Positions 31,938-41,982 are shown, counted from the first letter of the stretch. The stretch: 64,000 nucleotides of DNA from Alitiscatomonas aceti (GCF_025567195.1 NZ_JAOQJF010000007.1:1-64000); one strand, 5' to 3'. Numbers and translations: made by a program. Notes: generated from the letters alone by a model not told the origin.

Positions 31938-31980
31938 AAAAAAGCCCGGTGCAGCATGAGCATTACACCCACACTGCACC
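31938..31980 (-). terminator. Terminator of the relaxase operon
   Basis: CCGGTGCAG and CTGCACCGG close a 17-base loop (31946-31980), followed on the minus strand by CTTTTTTC. The core 34 bases recur outside the ICE at 5310-5343. Confidence 0.75.
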
Positions 31981-31990
31981 GGACTTTCCA

Positions 31991-33457
31991 TCATCGACTA
32001 CTCTGTCTATTTTCTTCTTCCTGCCGCACTTCCTGCTCATGCATCTGCTCTTTTTTCTGCTCGTCCTCTTTCAGGATTTCCTGCACAATCTTCTGTGCCA
32101 CAAGCCAATCCTGCATTTCCGATTTGGTCTTGCGGTACTCTGCATAGGAGCTTTTCTTTCGTTCCAGAAGCATTGCATACTCTGCGTTCAGCTCGCTGAT
32201 GCGCGGGAGCTTTTTGTCAGAACCGTTCTCTTTCTTATAGGCATCAAACGCCTTTTTTGCTGCGCTGCGCAAGGCCAGCATATCCCGATGGGCTTCATAG
32301 AACTCCCGGTCGTAGCCGGATGCTTTATACGCAGCAAAAACATCTTTTGTCTTGGCATAATTGATTAGATGCTTCCTCAGTACCGACACTTCCGACATCC
32401 GTGCCTCATCTGCTTTTACAGATTCCAGCAGCGCATCACATTTTTCAGAAATTCCATCTGCCTTTTCTTTCAGCTCTGCATAGTTCTTGATTCCATGCTC
32501 TTCCATGAACATCATAGCTTTTGCCATCTGCTTCAGATTAAAGACTTTCGCCCAACGCGCATATCCCGCGCCTTTGCCCGCCTGCATTTTGGCACGGACA
32601 TCAATCAGGAACGACAGCTCTGCCTTCTGATGCACCTGTGCTGACCGTGCGTTTGTACGATTTTTCTCTGCAAATTTGCTTTTATGAACCGCATTTCCAG
32701 CAATCACTTCGCAGAGTTCTTCAACCGAATATCCTTTGCCAAGAGAGCGGAAACGAGCAAATCTGGCGTGGCCTTTTCCCCGCAGGGCAGGCTGTTTTCC
32801 ATCTTTATACTCGTATCCGGCCTCCTGCAAAATTTCAATCAGTTCCCGAAAGTCTTTTGGATTTCTTGCCAATGCTGCATCAATGGCCTCGCAGATTTCA
32901 TCCCGCTGCGATTTTTTCTCCGGGTATTCCGTTCTCTTCTGCCGCTCTCCATAGGGCTTCCGGATAATGACCGACAACCGGTGTTCCAGACAGACGATAT
33001 CACTGAGCCTTGCCAGTGCAAGACCGGATAAGCGAAAATCTCGGAATTTTCTGGTGCTGTCTAATGTAGTCGAATTAAAAATAATGTGGTTATGAATGTG
33101 CGCACGATCAACATGGGTAGCCACGATAAAGGCATGTTTTCCCTTAGTAAAGCGCATGGCCGTCTCATATCCAACCTTGTTCGCCTCCTCCGGCGTGATT
33201 TCTCCGGGCTTAAAAGATTGCCGAATCTGATATGCAATCACATCATGCGCCTGGGTTCTACCGGTGATATGCTCATACTGCCGTTTGGAAAGCAGAAATT
33301 CTTCATCACAGGTCTTTGCGTCACAGGCATACGCGCTGATATATTTTCCATCTTCCGTCTTTGCTACATTCTCAGTATAATCAGTACGTTCAGCCAGACA
33401 CTGCGCCACCGTCTTTCCTTTATTAATATGCAGCGCAATTAGTCTTGTAGCCGCCAT
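31991..33457 (-). CDS. Relaxase of the ICE (MobP-like, relaxase/mobilization family)
   Basis: About 488 residues. The N-terminal domain has the histidine triad of PF03432-type relaxases in ATHVDRAHIHNHIIFN (about 113-128) and an upstream segment HDVIAYQIRQSFKPGEITPEEAN typical of that family. The C-terminal half is helical and ends in a charged coiled coil (KEDEQKKEQMHEQ). It nicks oriT and pilots the strand during conjugation of Tn1549-like elements. I chose ATG at 33457, nine bases after GGAGG; ATG at 33463 is also possible. A UUCG-loop terminator stands just upstream of the ribosome site. Active-site residues are intact. Confidence 0.85.
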   Translation of the reverse strand: MAATRLIALHINKGKTVAQCLAERTDYTENVAKTEDGKYISAYACDAKTCDEEFLLSKRQYEHITGRTQAHDVIAYQIRQSFKPGEITPEEANKVGYETAMRFTKGKHAFIVATHVDRAHIHNHIIFNSTTLDSTRKFRDFRLSGLALARLSDIVCLEHRLSVIIRKPYGERQKRTEYPEKKSQRDEICEAIDAALARNPKDFRELIEILQEAGYEYKDGKQPALRGKGHARFARFRSLGKGYSVEELCEVIAGNAVHKSKFAEKNRTNARSAQVHQKAELSFLIDVRAKMQAGKGAGYARWAKVFNLKQMAKAMMFMEEHGIKNYAELKEKADGISEKCDALLESVKADEARMSEVSVLRKHLINYAKTKDVFAAYKASGYDREFYEAHRDMLALRSAAKKAFDAYKKENGSDKKLPRISELNAEYAMLLERKKSSYAEYRKTKSEMQDWLVAQKIVQEILKEDEQKKEQMHEQEVRQEEENRQSSR

Positions 33458-33475
33458 TTTCATATTCCTCCATCT

Positions 33476-33502
33476 AAAAAGAGCTACCCGAAGGCAGCTC
33501 TT
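33476..33502 (-). terminator. UUCG-loop terminator directly before the relaxase ribosome site
   Basis: AAGAGCTGCC-TTCG-GGTAGCTCTT (one G-T pair) followed by TTTTT on the minus strand, only 13 bases from the relaxase start region. As it lies between co-directional genes of one module it may act as an attenuator. Confidence 0.75.
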
Positions 33503-33517
33503 ACCAATCTACTATTC

Positions 33518-33787
33518 TCATTTTAACATCCGTTCCCGGTCATAAGCTCCCTGCAAATAAACGGCCTGCTTGATGATCTCTTCCATATCGAAATAGACGC
33601 ACATAATGCTTTCGTACAGCTTCCACACATTAGATTCGCTGCCGCCCACCATTTCCATCAGCTGGTCTTCCATCTTCGATTGCTCAGACTGTTTTTCCTG
33701 ATAAGCAGTCTCTTCCACAAAATGATTCTCTCCATCTGTTTCCTCGTACCGTAAATCATAATAATCTTTCATAAACTGAATATCCAT
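33518..33787 (-). CDS. Small acidic ICE protein of unknown function
   Basis: 89 residues, strongly acidic (MDIQFMKDYYDLRYEETDGEN), helical, ending EIIKQAVYLQGAYDRERMLK. Similar small proteins sit before the relaxase in Tn1549-like elements, but no function is known to me. ATG follows AGGAGAG and lies 16 bases after the stop of the preceding membrane protein. It is followed by the UUCG terminator at 33476-33502. Confidence 0.6.
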   Translation of the reverse strand: MDIQFMKDYYDLRYEETDGENHFVEETAYQEKQSEQSKMEDQLMEMVGGSESNVWKLYESIMCVYFDMEEIIKQAVYLQGAYDRERMLK

Positions 33788-33803
33788 CTAATCTCTCCTG
33801 AAC

Positions 33804-34109
33804 TCAAATTGTCAAAACATCCTCTACACGCTCGCACAGCCGCTCCATCAGTTCCATGATGCCGCCCGCACCAACCGCAGCTGCGAACAGCCCCATCTCA
33901 ATCAGAGTCAGCAGAAACACATCCGTCCAGCTCGCCCGAACCACCGAATAGATGCCGCAGCCAAGAACGAACAGCATGACCGGCGAAAGCACCCACAGGG
34001 ATAGCTGTATCAACAGATTCCAGATAAAGCACAGAAATCGCAGCAGAAACGCAACCGGCAGCAACAGAACTTTCAGCCCCAGCTTCAACAAAAAACATAC
34101 GATTTTCAT
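33804..34109 (-). CDS. Small membrane protein of the mobilization region
   Basis: 101 residues with two or three hydrophobic segments: an N-terminal one (IVCFLLKLGLKVLLLPVAFL and on through FLCFIWNLLI), then LWVLSPVMLFVLGCGIY, then VFLLTLIEMGLFAAAVGAGG. The last twelve residues are polar (CERVEDVLTI). It sits between mobC and the relaxase and may anchor the relaxosome to the membrane; this is inferred from place only. ATG at 34109 follows AAGGGG at 8 bases; a GTG at 34118 is an alternative. Confidence 0.6.
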   Translation of the reverse strand: MKIVCFLLKLGLKVLLLPVAFLLRFLCFIWNLLIQLSLWVLSPVMLFVLGCGIYSVVRASWTDVFLLTLIEMGLFAAAVGAGGIMELMERLCERVEDVLTI

Positions 34110-34208
34110 GGATTTCACCCCTTCGTTTTTCTTTTCATCTTCATTTTACCGTACCCGCTTGCCAAACACCACGATGTCAACAGAAAGAGCTGCAAAAAAA
34201 TATGTAAC

Positions 34209-34256
34209 GGCACAGACAGTTTCATCTGTGCCATGTGCAGTAGAAATCCCGCACAT
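34209..34256. other. Two adjacent hairpins between mobC and the membrane protein gene
   Basis: GGCACAGA/TCTGTGCC (34209-34216 with 34225-34232) and ATGTGC/GCACAT (34233-34238 with 34251-34256). On the minus strand the first is followed after seven bases by a T-run, so it may be a terminator; the placement beside mobC also allows an oriT role. Confidence 0.4.
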
Positions 34257-34264
34257 TTGCGCTG

Positions 34265-34597
34265 TCAGCGAATACCAGAAAGCCTCTTCAGGATCAGCTT
34301 CTGCATCTCCCAGAGTTCATCCAGCCGCTTCTGCAAATCCCGGATATCCTCCGCATAGATGCTTCCGGATTCATTGGCTCGTTTTGCGTACTGGTTCAGG
34401 TTGTTGCTGCATCGGCGAAGAAGGGTGGATACCTGCGCCACATCTGACAAATCAAGATTTACGCAGTACCCGTCCATCGCCATTTTTCTCATATAGGCAC
34501 CGGTATTGCGAATCCCCAATTCCTTCTGCTTTTCACGAATCCTCGCCATCTCTTCCGGGTTTACCCGGACATTGATCCAGTGTTCCCGAACACTCAT
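34265..34597 (-). CDS. mobC: MobC-like relaxosome accessory protein
   Basis: 110 residues with the ribbon-helix-helix-like start HWINVRVNPEEMARIREKQKELG and the MobC family segment STLLRRCSNNLNQYAKRANESG. MobC proteins bind oriT and help the relaxase open the DNA. The start overlaps the stop of the 2462-residue gene by 4 bases (ATGA), so it is translated from the same transcript. About 800 bases upstream of the relaxase, with two small genes between them. Confidence 0.85.
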   Translation of the reverse strand: MSVREHWINVRVNPEEMARIREKQKELGIRNTGAYMRKMAMDGYCVNLDLSDVAQVSTLLRRCSNNLNQYAKRANESGSIYAEDIRDLQKRLDELWEMQKLILKRLSGIR

Positions 34598-37500
34598 AGT
34601 GCCACCTCCTCATCATCCCGATGTGTCATCGGCGGAATGCGCCCTGCACGGTCACGCAGCTCTGCCAGGACAGACGGCTTTTCTGTTGTATTCTCACGGT
34701 CAGGATCATCATTTCCACGGTCATCCATATTCAGCAGTGCGTCCAGTTCTGCCAGTCTTGCACTCTTCTCTGCCAGTTCTGCCTCCTGGGGAAACGTTTT
34801 TCCAAGCTCGGCCTGCGCAGCTTCCTGCTGGCTCCTAAGACTGTCCAGCTGCTGTTCCGCCTTCTCCAGCCTTGCAGGAATCCCGGCAAGAGCATTATCC
34901 AAACGCTGGATATTGCCCGCAGCACTGGTGCCGATGGGCACCCGGTGGGTCATCTCGCCTTTCAGCAGCACCTGATACTCTTTCTGGAAGCTGTCATATG
35001 ACAACTCCATCTTGAAACCACGGTAGCTGCCAAGCGGCACCGGCTCCAAACTCTGATTGGCTTTACAGACCGCAAGAATTACTTCACCGGCCTCGGCTTT
35101 TTCAGTAAATTGTGTGCCATTCACCTCCATACCGCAGAACCCCTCTTCCGGCAGCGGATGTGCCGCCACCGTCCGAATATCCGACTGAAAGCCCTTGATG
35201 AACCCTTGCGTTTTCTCAATCTCCGCAGGGAAATATTTCATCAATTTATCTTCCAATCGGTACTGCTGGCTCTGATGATCCGCCTTCAATACTTTCAGCC
35301 TTGCAACATCTACATCCAAATCCATCTTTTCCTTGATCTGCGGGTCTCCGGCACAAAGTGCCTTGATTTCCGCATAGGAAAGAGCCTGCTCATCCACATC
35401 ATCACAGGAACGTACCGGAGATTTGCTGGTCATGATCTGACTGATAAACTTCTGCTTATTCTCCAGTGTCTGATAGAGGTAGGCATCAAAGGTTCCTTCC
35501 GTCACATACTGATAAACCTGCACTTCTTTGTTTCGGTTTCCCTGACGGATGATACGACCATTTCGCTGGGTCATGTCCGCAGGCCGCCAGCCCACATCCA
35601 GATGATGCACGGCCACCAGTCTGTCCTGCACGTTCGTGCCTGCGCCCATCTTCTGTGTCGAACCTAACAACACCCGCACCTGCCCGGTACGGACTTTAGC
35701 AAACAAATCTTTCTTTTTTGCCTCGGTATCCGCATCATGGATAAATGCGATTTCTTCTTCTGGTACGCCGGCCTGGATGAGTTTGGCGCGGATATCCTCA
35801 TAGACATTGAAGGTTCCATCGTTTTTCGGTGTGCTGAGGTCGCAGAAAAGCAGCTGGGTCAGCTTATCCGACTGTCCTTCCTCATAAATCCGAAGCACAT
35901 TCCGCACACAGGCGTTGAGCTTGCTGTTGGGGTCATCCGTCAGGAGAGGATTCATCAGCCGCTGATCCAGTCCCAGCTTTCTGCCGTCTGATGTGATTTT
36001 CAGCATGTTATCGACCGACGGGTCTACCACGCCGGAATGCACAGCCGCCGCCCGTTCCGAAAGCTCCGCCACCATCGCCTGCTGATGCTCCGAAGGCTGC
36101 ACTACCACGGTTTCAAATTTTGCCTCCGGCACCGGCAGATGCAGCTGATCGGAAGTCTTGATATCCGCCACTTCCTTGAACATGTTCATCAGCTCCGGCA
36201 GGTTGAAGAATTTTGCAAATCTCGTTCTTGCCCGGTATCCGGTTCCTTCCGGTGCCAGCTCAATGGCCGTGGTGGTCTCGCCAAAGGTAGAAGCCCAGCT
36301 GTCGAAATGGGTCAGCCCTTTCTGCTGCAATGTGCCGTACTGGAGATACCGCATCATGGTGTAAAGCTCCGTCATGCTGTTACTGACCGGGGTGCCGGTC
36401 GCAAAAATGATGCCGCGCCCGCCTGTCAACTCGTCCATATATTGGCACTTCATAAACATATCCGAAGATTTCTGTGCTTCCGATGTGGACAAGCCTGCAA
36501 CATTGCGCATTTTTGTGTAGAGGAACAGATTCTTAAAGGCATGTGCTTCGTCTACAAACAGTCGGTCTACGCCCAGCTGCTCAAAGGTAATCACATCGTC
36601 TTTTCGGTCGGTTGCCCGAAGTTTCTCCAATCTCGCCTCCAATCCTTTCCGGGTCTTTTCCATCTGTTTGATGGAGAAACGTTCGCCATTCTGGGATTTC
36701 ATCTCAGCAATGGCGTTTTCGATTTCATCAATCTGGGCAGTCAAAATCCGCTCCTGCCGTTCTGCGGACACCGGAATTTTCTCAAACTGGGAATGCCCGA
36801 TGATGACTGCATCGTAATCACCAGTAGCAATTCGTGCGCAGAACTTCTTTCTGCGGGCAGTTTCAAAGTCCTTTTTGCTTGCCACCAGCAATTTTGCACT
36901 CGGATACAGACGCAGAAACTCGTTTGCCCACTGAAGGGTCAAATGATTCGGAACGACAAACATGGATTTCTGGCACAGTCCCAGCCGTTTTGCCTCCATA
37001 GCAGAAGCGGCCATCTCGAAAGTCTTACCGGCACCCACTTCGTGGGCCAGCAGCGTATTGCCGCCGTACAGCACATGAGCAATGGCATTCTGCTGGTGTT
37101 CCCGCAGCCGGATTTCCGGATTCATGCCGCCAAAGCGGATATGAGAACCATCATACTCACGAGGACGGGTACTGTTGAACAGCTCGTTATACTTTTCCAC
37201 AAGTTCCGCGCGGCGATAAGGGTCTTTCCACACCCAGTTCTGGAACGCATCCTTAATGGCCTGCTGTTTCTGCTGGGCGAGGGTGGTCTCCTTTTTATTC
37301 AGAACCCGCTTCTGCTTGCCGTCTGCATCCTCCACGGTATCGTAAATACGAATATCCCGCAGATTCAGCGTATCCTCCAGAATTCGGTAGGCATTGGCAC
37401 GGCTGGTGCCGTAGGTCATATAGGCATGAACATCATTCCGGCTCGGTGTACTCTTGCCGGTAATCTGCCACTCTGCCGTCATGGGAGAGAATTTCACTTC

Positions 37501-40500
37501 AATATTTCTGCGCAGATAGAACGGCGGTTCAAAGGTTTCTTCCATAAACTGCTGGATATAATCCCGATTGACCCATGTGGCACCAAGGCGCACATCAATC
37601 TCCGACGCATCCAGGTCTTTCGGCTGTGCTTTCTTCAAATATTCCGTGTTTACCGCAAAGGCAGGGTCAGAAGCCGCAGCCAGTTCTGCCACGCGGAGTT
37701 TTTCCCGGACATTGCCGGACAGATATTCATCAGCCGTCACCCAGCCGGTTTCCTCGCCGCCCTGCGTCATCGGGTCTTTGAAAATGACACCATGCAGTTC
37801 CTGCTGGATTTTTTCAAATTCTCCCGGTGTACCTAAAAGCTCCGACATATAGGGCAAATCCACTTTGCCGCGCTCTCCGATGGAGATTGCCAGAGCCTCT
37901 GCCGGAGTATCTACGCTGGTAACAGCCCGTTCCGGTCGAATCGTCCGTTTGGTGAACATATCCGCCTTGGATTCCAGCCTGCCGTTTTCATCTACATTTT
38001 CCAGAGAGCAGAGCAGATAATAAGACGAATCTTCCGAAAAGGCCTGTGCATTTGCACGGGAATTGATAAGCCCATACTGATCGGCGAATCGGTCATAGGC
38101 TACATTCAGTTCCCGCTGTTTCTGGGCAATCGCTTTCTCCGGGTAATCGTTCAACTGATAGTCGATCAGTTCCTGCACAATGGTGCGAAGCTCCACCATG
38201 CCCTTGATCCTGCCGGTGGCTGTCGTAGAAAGGTCAGCCTTCCGCATGATGCTGTTCTCACGGAAATAAACATCCCCGTCCACCACCGCATAGGAGAAGT
38301 TCTTTACATTGGGGTCTGCCGGAATGGTTTCGCCCTGCAAGGACAACTCCTCCTCCGGTGCCAGCTCCTGTGCTTCATAATGACCGCCGATGTGCTGCAC
38401 CGCCTCATGCAGCTGGTCTCCCAGATCCGCACCTGGAATCGGAATGACCGTACATTCTTCCTTGCCGTACTGGGTACTTTCCGTTGTAATCTCACCCAGC
38501 ACCATTTCCTGGTGCTCAACAAAGTAGCTGTTGAGGGTAATACCCTCCGATGTCAGCCCCAGATGCACCCAATCCGGTTCGATATCAATTGGATGGTCTC
38601 TCTTTTGCAGAAAAATGATATCCGACACTACATCTGTACCGGCATTGGCACGGAATGCGTTGTTAGGAAGTCGGATGGCTCCCAGCAGTTCTGCCCGTTG
38701 CGCCAGATACTTTCGCGCGTCCGGATTCTTGGAATCCATCGTGTAGCGGCTGGTAACAAAGGCCACGATGCCACCGGGACGAACCTGATCCAATGCCTTG
38801 GCAAAGAAATAGTTGTGGATAGAAAATCCGAGTTTATCATATGGCTTATCGCTGACACGGTAGTTGCCAAAAGGCACATTGCCCACGGCCAGATCATAAA
38901 AATCACGCCGGTCGGTGGTCTCAAAGCCTGCCACCTTGATTTCTGCCTGCGGATACAGCTTTTGCGCAATACGCCCGGTGATGGAATCCAGTTCCACACC
39001 ATACAGTCTGCTTCCCAGCATGGAATCCGGCAGCATACCGAAGAAGTTGCCGACACCCATCGACGGTTCCAGAATATTGCCTTTCTCAAATCCCATACCG
39101 TCCAATGCCTCATAGATTGCACGGATCACGGTAGGGCTGGTGTAATGCGCATTCAGAGTCGAAGCCCTGGCTGCGGCATATTCTTCTTCCGTAAGAGCTG
39201 CTTTCAGCTCCTTATATTCGCCTGTCCAGGCAGTTTTCTCTGCGTCAAAGGCATCTGCCAGCCCACCCCAGCCGACATAATTGGCCAGCGTTTCCTGTTC
39301 CTCCGGTGTCGCATCCCTATGCTGATTTTCTAAGGCTTTCAGCGTGTAGATGGCATCCATGTTGGCACGGAATTTCTGCTTAGGACTGCCTTCACCGAGA
39401 TGAAAACTGTTGATACGGTAGTTTTCTGCATGGGTGTTCTCCGACTCTTTCTCTGAGATTACCGGCTTCTGTTCTTCGCCCAGCTTTTCTTTTCCAGGAT
39501 TCAGATCAACCACCAGATTGTGCAGGTGAACATTTTTCTCATGTCCCAAAAGTCTTGCCAGATTTTCCTTGCTTTCTGAGCGGAAGATCGGATACACGGA
39601 GTCCGGGTCCCGAAGCTCCACATCAAAAAGCCCGACTTTTTCAATCGTAAATGCCTTTCCGTCCAGATACAGCGTATCGCCGACACGATAATCCGGCTGC
39701 ACCGGAGCTGCCGGTTCTGGCTGCACAGTTGCAGGCTCTTTTTCAGCCTCCATGTTCCTGCCGCGAATCTTCTGCAACGCCTCGGACGCACTCACATAAT
39801 CGACAAATGTCTGTACTTTTCCGTCTGAATATCCGTAATACTCTTCTTTGACATAATCCCAGATGGCAAACGCATCCTTAGAATCCGGGAAATTATCGCC
39901 GGTCATCGTGACTACAAACCGTTCATCCGGTGCATATCCAGACTCTCTGGCAAGTTCTCTGGCGTGTTCCTGCATTTCCAGCACCAGAGGATCTGTCACT
40001 GCATGAGTCGGTTCCTGTACTTCTTCAGATTCCACATCCGGGAATGGAATGTCCTGCCGCAAATTCTGCTTGCTCTGCTCAACATAGAGCCAGTCTTTTG
40101 CTTCTCGTTCCTGGATTTTTTCAATTAGCTGCTGGCGGTAGGTTTCTGCCTCCCATTCGCTGGTAAACTCCTCGCTGACACCATCCGGCTCTACATGAAT
40201 GCCGTCCTGAATATCATCCCAGACCGCATAGCCAGCGTCTGTCTCCATCACGGTAAACCGCTGGGGTGCTGCCAGTTCACTCCGGGCATATACATCCGCA
40301 GCCGTATTCAGCAAGTTGTCCACATGCTCATTTCCGGTATCGTAGTGTTCCGGTGGTGTTGGCGGAAATACATGGGCGGCAGTCGGCATAGGAAGCGGTG
40401 CACCATATTCCTGCTCCAGCTTCCGATACTCTTCCATTTCCAGTGCGGTAAGATATTGACCATTTACCACAAGCCGGTCTAACCGCTTATCCACCGCCGA

Positions 40501-41982
40501 CCATGTGAGTCGCACTTCCCGATCATGGCCATAATTGCGAAGCAGAATACCTTTTCCGTCATAATCTGCAAAACCACGACTGCCATCCATAAAGGTATAG
40601 CTGTGACCGCCAAGACCGTATTCCGCTTTCAGAAATGCAGCTCGTTCTTTCGCGTCCCCTTGCTGCTGATACAGCGCATAAATACGGATTTTTCCGCCTT
40701 CAAAATTAGAACCTGCTCGCAACATCCGGTCGATTTCATCCTCAGAAATGACAAAAGCGGAGGGCTTTTCGCTCTCCGCTTCTCTGGCTGCATTTTCTAC
40801 CGCCGCATCAATTTTCTGAATCTGCTCTGCCTCGGACTGAAACAAGCTCATAAAGTTTAGCTGTTGATAAGTTCCGTCAGAATGACTTCCTCTGCCTGCG
40901 CTTTCAGCATGTTCATGTGCTGCACCCAGGCCATTTGGTTCGATTTCTTGTCCGGTGCCGGATTCGCTTTCAGAAGCTCCGCCATCATCTGCTCCATCCG
41001 TGCGGTCGCGGTCTCCTGAATCTCCCACAGGTGCGGATACAGCTTCTCGGTTAGGATCAGGTGATTGTACAGCAGCGTGTTGTTCTCCTGCAGGAACGCT
41101 CTGCGCATCCTCCCGTACTTGCCCAAGGGCTTCTGTTCCTGCACCGACAGCTGGATATCCGGAATCAGGTAATCGCCGTTCTTCGTGTAATTCAGCTCCA
41201 TCATAGTTTTGGCTCCTTTCTGCCTGCTTGTCTTTTTCATGGGTTCGGATCGTGCGTTCAATTTCCCGGAAGATCTGGCTGGACATTTCGCTGACCGCAG
41301 TTCCCAGCACATTGGCGGCAGCCTGTGTATTAAAATCAAAAATATCCAGAAAATCCTCGTGCTCAAAATAGTCATCTGCATTGCCCACCGTCCGGGTAAA
41401 GACGGAATATGCGATGCTGACAGCGGCAGCTCTCTTAAAGGAAGCTCCGATGTTGAGTTCATCATATCCTTCCAGATAGGAATCTGCAACGATGTCACTG
41501 ATCTGCCTGCGATTTTCCTCCCAGTAATCCCTTGCAAGGCGTTCTGCCGCTTCCATGATATGATTTTCCAGAGACCCAGCACCGGCAGGAACATCAAATG
41601 CTACATCCAGTGCGCGAATGATTGGCTGCTCATGCTCCGCATTCATTTTCCAGAGCTGTACCGGTCGGGAATTCTTCCGTTCTCCGGTATCTGCCACATC
41701 AAATACATACCGCAGTTTCGGCTGCTCGCCGCGCATGTCCAAAAGAGCAATGCCCTTGGAGCCACGCTTCACATAGCGGTTCATCCGATCATTCCAGAGA
41801 TCGTACTCTGCACAGGCCGTCGCTTCTGGTCTCTGCTTATAGATCATCAGCTGCTCCGCAAAGGGATACTTATAAAGCCGCGCGGATGTGGTCAGAAACG
41901 CTGTCCACTGTTCTTTGCTGCCAGTGATCTGTGCCGCAGCTTCCTGTGCCATCTGCATATAATAAGCCGTTTTCGTCATCAT
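34594..41982 (-). CDS. Giant methylase-helicase polyprotein of the ICE (2462 aa)
   Basis: Ordered parts: an N-terminal ArdC-like region (FAEQLMIYKQRPEATACAEYDLW), a low-complexity linker at about 260-375, small LPD/YodL-like domains, an N6-methylase-like domain (TSPTVIRAIYEAL, LEPSMGVGNFFG, and NVPFGNY in place of NPPF), then an SNF2-type helicase with HEVGAGKT, FVDEAHAFKNL, ATGTPVSNS and MGAGTNVQDRL plus QRNGRIIRQG. Proteins of this kind are common in Tn1549-like ICEs and may protect or process entering single-stranded DNA. The first ATG at 41982 is doubled (MM). Between 40857 and 41204 another gene is encoded in a different frame of the same strand. No stop or frameshift is seen. Confidence 0.88.
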   Translation of the reverse strand: MMTKTAYYMQMAQEAAAQITGSKEQWTAFLTTSARLYKYPFAEQLMIYKQRPEATACAEYDLWNDRMNRYVKRGSKGIALLDMRGEQPKLRYVFDVADTGERKNSRPVQLWKMNAEHEQPIIRALDVAFDVPAGAGSLENHIMEAAERLARDYWEENRRQISDIVADSYLEGYDELNIGASFKRAAAVSIAYSVFTRTVGNADDYFEHEDFLDIFDFNTQAAANVLGTAVSEMSSQIFREIERTIRTHEKDKQAERSQNYDGAELHEERRLPDSGYPAVGAGTEALGQVREDAQSVPAGEQHAAVQSPDPNREAVSAPVGDSGDRDRTDGADDGGASESESGTGQEIEPNGLGAAHEHAESAGRGSHSDGTYQQLNFMSLFQSEAEQIQKIDAAVENAAREAESEKPSAFVISEDEIDRMLRAGSNFEGGKIRIYALYQQQGDAKERAAFLKAEYGLGGHSYTFMDGSRGFADYDGKGILLRNYGHDREVRLTWSAVDKRLDRLVVNGQYLTALEMEEYRKLEQEYGAPLPMPTAAHVFPPTPPEHYDTGNEHVDNLLNTAADVYARSELAAPQRFTVMETDAGYAVWDDIQDGIHVEPDGVSEEFTSEWEAETYRQQLIEKIQEREAKDWLYVEQSKQNLRQDIPFPDVESEEVQEPTHAVTDPLVLEMQEHARELARESGYAPDERFVVTMTGDNFPDSKDAFAIWDYVKEEYYGYSDGKVQTFVDYVSASEALQKIRGRNMEAEKEPATVQPEPAAPVQPDYRVGDTLYLDGKAFTIEKVGLFDVELRDPDSVYPIFRSESKENLARLLGHEKNVHLHNLVVDLNPGKEKLGEEQKPVISEKESENTHAENYRINSFHLGEGSPKQKFRANMDAIYTLKALENQHRDATPEEQETLANYVGWGGLADAFDAEKTAWTGEYKELKAALTEEEYAAARASTLNAHYTSPTVIRAIYEALDGMGFEKGNILEPSMGVGNFFGMLPDSMLGSRLYGVELDSITGRIAQKLYPQAEIKVAGFETTDRRDFYDLAVGNVPFGNYRVSDKPYDKLGFSIHNYFFAKALDQVRPGGIVAFVTSRYTMDSKNPDARKYLAQRAELLGAIRLPNNAFRANAGTDVVSDIIFLQKRDHPIDIEPDWVHLGLTSEGITLNSYFVEHQEMVLGEITTESTQYGKEECTVIPIPGADLGDQLHEAVQHIGGHYEAQELAPEEELSLQGETIPADPNVKNFSYAVVDGDVYFRENSIMRKADLSTTATGRIKGMVELRTIVQELIDYQLNDYPEKAIAQKQRELNVAYDRFADQYGLINSRANAQAFSEDSSYYLLCSLENVDENGRLESKADMFTKRTIRPERAVTSVDTPAEALAISIGERGKVDLPYMSELLGTPGEFEKIQQELHGVIFKDPMTQGGEETGWVTADEYLSGNVREKLRVAELAAASDPAFAVNTEYLKKAQPKDLDASEIDVRLGATWVNRDYIQQFMEETFEPPFYLRRNIEVKFSPMTAEWQITGKSTPSRNDVHAYMTYGTSRANAYRILEDTLNLRDIRIYDTVEDADGKQKRVLNKKETTLAQQKQQAIKDAFQNWVWKDPYRRAELVEKYNELFNSTRPREYDGSHIRFGGMNPEIRLREHQQNAIAHVLYGGNTLLAHEVGAGKTFEMAASAMEAKRLGLCQKSMFVVPNHLTLQWANEFLRLYPSAKLLVASKKDFETARRKKFCARIATGDYDAVIIGHSQFEKIPVSAERQERILTAQIDEIENAIAEMKSQNGERFSIKQMEKTRKGLEARLEKLRATDRKDDVITFEQLGVDRLFVDEAHAFKNLFLYTKMRNVAGLSTSEAQKSSDMFMKCQYMDELTGGRGIIFATGTPVSNSMTELYTMMRYLQYGTLQQKGLTHFDSWASTFGETTTAIELAPEGTGYRARTRFAKFFNLPELMNMFKEVADIKTSDQLHLPVPEAKFETVVVQPSEHQQAMVAELSERAAAVHSGVVDPSVDNMLKITSDGRKLGLDQRLMNPLLTDDPNSKLNACVRNVLRIYEEGQSDKLTQLLFCDLSTPKNDGTFNVYEDIRAKLIQAGVPEEEIAFIHDADTEAKKKDLFAKVRTGQVRVLLGSTQKMGAGTNVQDRLVAVHHLDVGWRPADMTQRNGRIIRQGNRNKEVQVYQYVTEGTFDAYLYQTLENKQKFISQIMTSKSPVRSCDDVDEQALSYAEIKALCAGDPQIKEKMDLDVDVARLKVLKADHQSQQYRLEDKLMKYFPAEIEKTQGFIKGFQSDIRTVAAHPLPEEGFCGMEVNGTQFTEKAEAGEVILAVCKANQSLEPVPLGSYRGFKMELSYDSFQKEYQVLLKGEMTHRVPIGTSAAGNIQRLDNALAGIPARLEKAEQQLDSLRSQQEAAQAELGKTFPQEAELAEKSARLAELDALLNMDDRGNDDPDRENTTEKPSVLAELRDRAGRIPPMTHRDDEEVAL
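40857..41204 (-). CDS. TnpV-like protein overprinted within the giant gene
   Basis: 115 residues, MMELNYTKNGDYLIPDIQL at the start, then LGKYGRMRRAFLQENN, and an end MAWVQHMNMLKAQAEEVIL. It aligns along its length with the TnpV-like gene at 52839 (GDYYVPDLKL, GRLHRTYLEQY, MLWVQSMNSIRNRAEEII). It lies on the same strand but in another frame of the giant gene, whose protein there is only a low-complexity linker. AAAGGAG stands eight bases before its ATG. So I consider this a true gene, dual-coding for 348 bases. TnpV function is not established. Confidence 0.75.
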   Translation of the reverse strand: MMELNYTKNGDYLIPDIQLSVQEQKPLGKYGRMRRAFLQENNTLLYNHLILTEKLYPHLWEIQETATARMEQMMAELLKANPAPDKKSNQMAWVQHMNMLKAQAEEVILTELINS

